DNA of 64,000 bases from Pseudomonas sp. JUb42 (GTDB lineage: Bacteria > Pseudomonadota > Gammaproteobacteria > Pseudomonadales > Pseudomonadaceae). Below, piece after piece: positions 63,775 through 64,000 of the stretch. The position numbers and the translations under genes are program-made. The stretch covers positions 1 through 64,000 of the forward strand of contig NZ_JANUFD010000024.1 of the NCBI RefSeq assembly GCF_024807945.1. The letters run 5' to 3'. The notes under the pieces are model-generated. The model saw nothing but the letters and a program-made list of their open reading frames with translations. It had not been told where the DNA came from and did not search any database. Positions within the stretch are counted from its first letter, which is position 1, and each line of letters starts with the position of its first letter.

Positions 63775-64000
63775 TTTTTATCCCTCATCAAATCTCGCAG
63801 CCTGACGCTGGCGAGTTCAACTTCCCGTTTCTCGGTCTTTTGTGTTTTCTTGCGAAAAGCGTGCAGAACGTAGACCGCGTTTGGAAGCGTTGCCAGATAC
63901 ACAATCCGAAAGGCGCCGGATGGCTCACGGATGCGCAGCTCCCGGACTCCAACGCCAATAGTCGGCATGGGTTTCCAGTCCTCGAGTTCAATGCCTCGTT
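63771..64000 (-). CDS. HigB/Gp49-like toxin, partial at the window edge
   Basis: The frame remains open to the edge: residues upstream of the internal methionine at 63968 read RGIELEDWKP, continuing to MPTIGVGVRELRIREPSGAF. The [E/D]DWKPMPTIG-x-GVRE pattern, GAFRIVYLA and KKTQKT are hallmarks of phage Gp49/HigB-type RNA-cleaving toxins. The 5' end lies beyond 64000. It overlaps the antitoxin by 4 nt. Confidence 0.88.
   Translation of the reverse strand, partial: RGIELEDWKPMPTIGVGVRELRIREPSGAFRIVYLATLPNAVYVLHAFRKKTQKTEKREVELASVRLRDLMRDKK

Overview
The window looks like chromosomal DNA of a Pseudomonas, most likely of the P. fluorescens group. Coding is dense and GC-rich, several gene orders match blocks I know from other pseudomonads, and intergenic gaps carry many inverted REP/REPIN-type repeats. 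No rRNA, tRNA, CRISPR array, complete insertion sequence or prophage was seen.

Layout. (1) 199-4607: aerobic cobalamin operon cobG-cobH-cobI-cobJ, with CobJ fused to a CbiG domain. (2) 4787-8004: an accessory, lower-GC cluster of four proteins I do not recognise that appear to be diverged paralogues of one another; its last gene overlaps convergent marC by 32 nt. (3) 7973-29530: conserved core block in the order marC, retS, purD, purH, fis, dusB, a DUF3426 zinc-ribbon protein, prmA, a hypothetical, accC, accB, aroQ, a dsbD remnant, gcbA, a higBA-like pair with a frameshifted toxin, DUF2333, NUDIX, yciH, speA. (4) 29768-34038: a short orphan VgrG ending inside a REP element, a MATE transporter, and a low-GC seven-repeat beta-propeller protein. 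(5) 34420-45860: an alpha-2-macroglobulin lipoprotein and its partner PbpC with a small membrane protein between them, then a bile-acid/Na symporter divergent from an AraC regulator, a RIO-type kinase and a small secreted protein. (6) 45967-49372: copper regulon cueR-copA-(secreted hypothetical)-copZ with two near-identical CueR operators. (7) 49642-54604: Bcr/CflA exporter, MDR-type oxidoreductase with a small monooxygenase and divergent LysR regulator, and an ArsR-like regulator. (8) 54619-63350: purine-catabolism neighbourhood (adenine/adenosine deaminase, isopenicillin-N-synthase-like oxygenase, BMP-type binding protein, ChaA-like antiporter, a membrane-anchored propeller-like protein, 8-oxoguanine deaminase). 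(9) 63493-64000: a second HigBA-type toxin-antitoxin pair cut by the window edge.

The best candidate for an undescribed system is the four-paralogue cluster at 4787-8004. All members share an N-terminal helical D...A...W/Y...L...G pattern and a C-terminal [Y/F]xxxR-type helix, two are translationally coupled, and the island sits between conserved core blocks. Other useful observations are the decayed dsbD between aroQ and gcbA, the one-base frameshift in a HigB-like toxin beside an intact antitoxin, a REP insertion flanked by a duplicated bmp 3' end, a REP that supplies the stop codon of vgrG, and a nested long inverted repeat between purH and purD.
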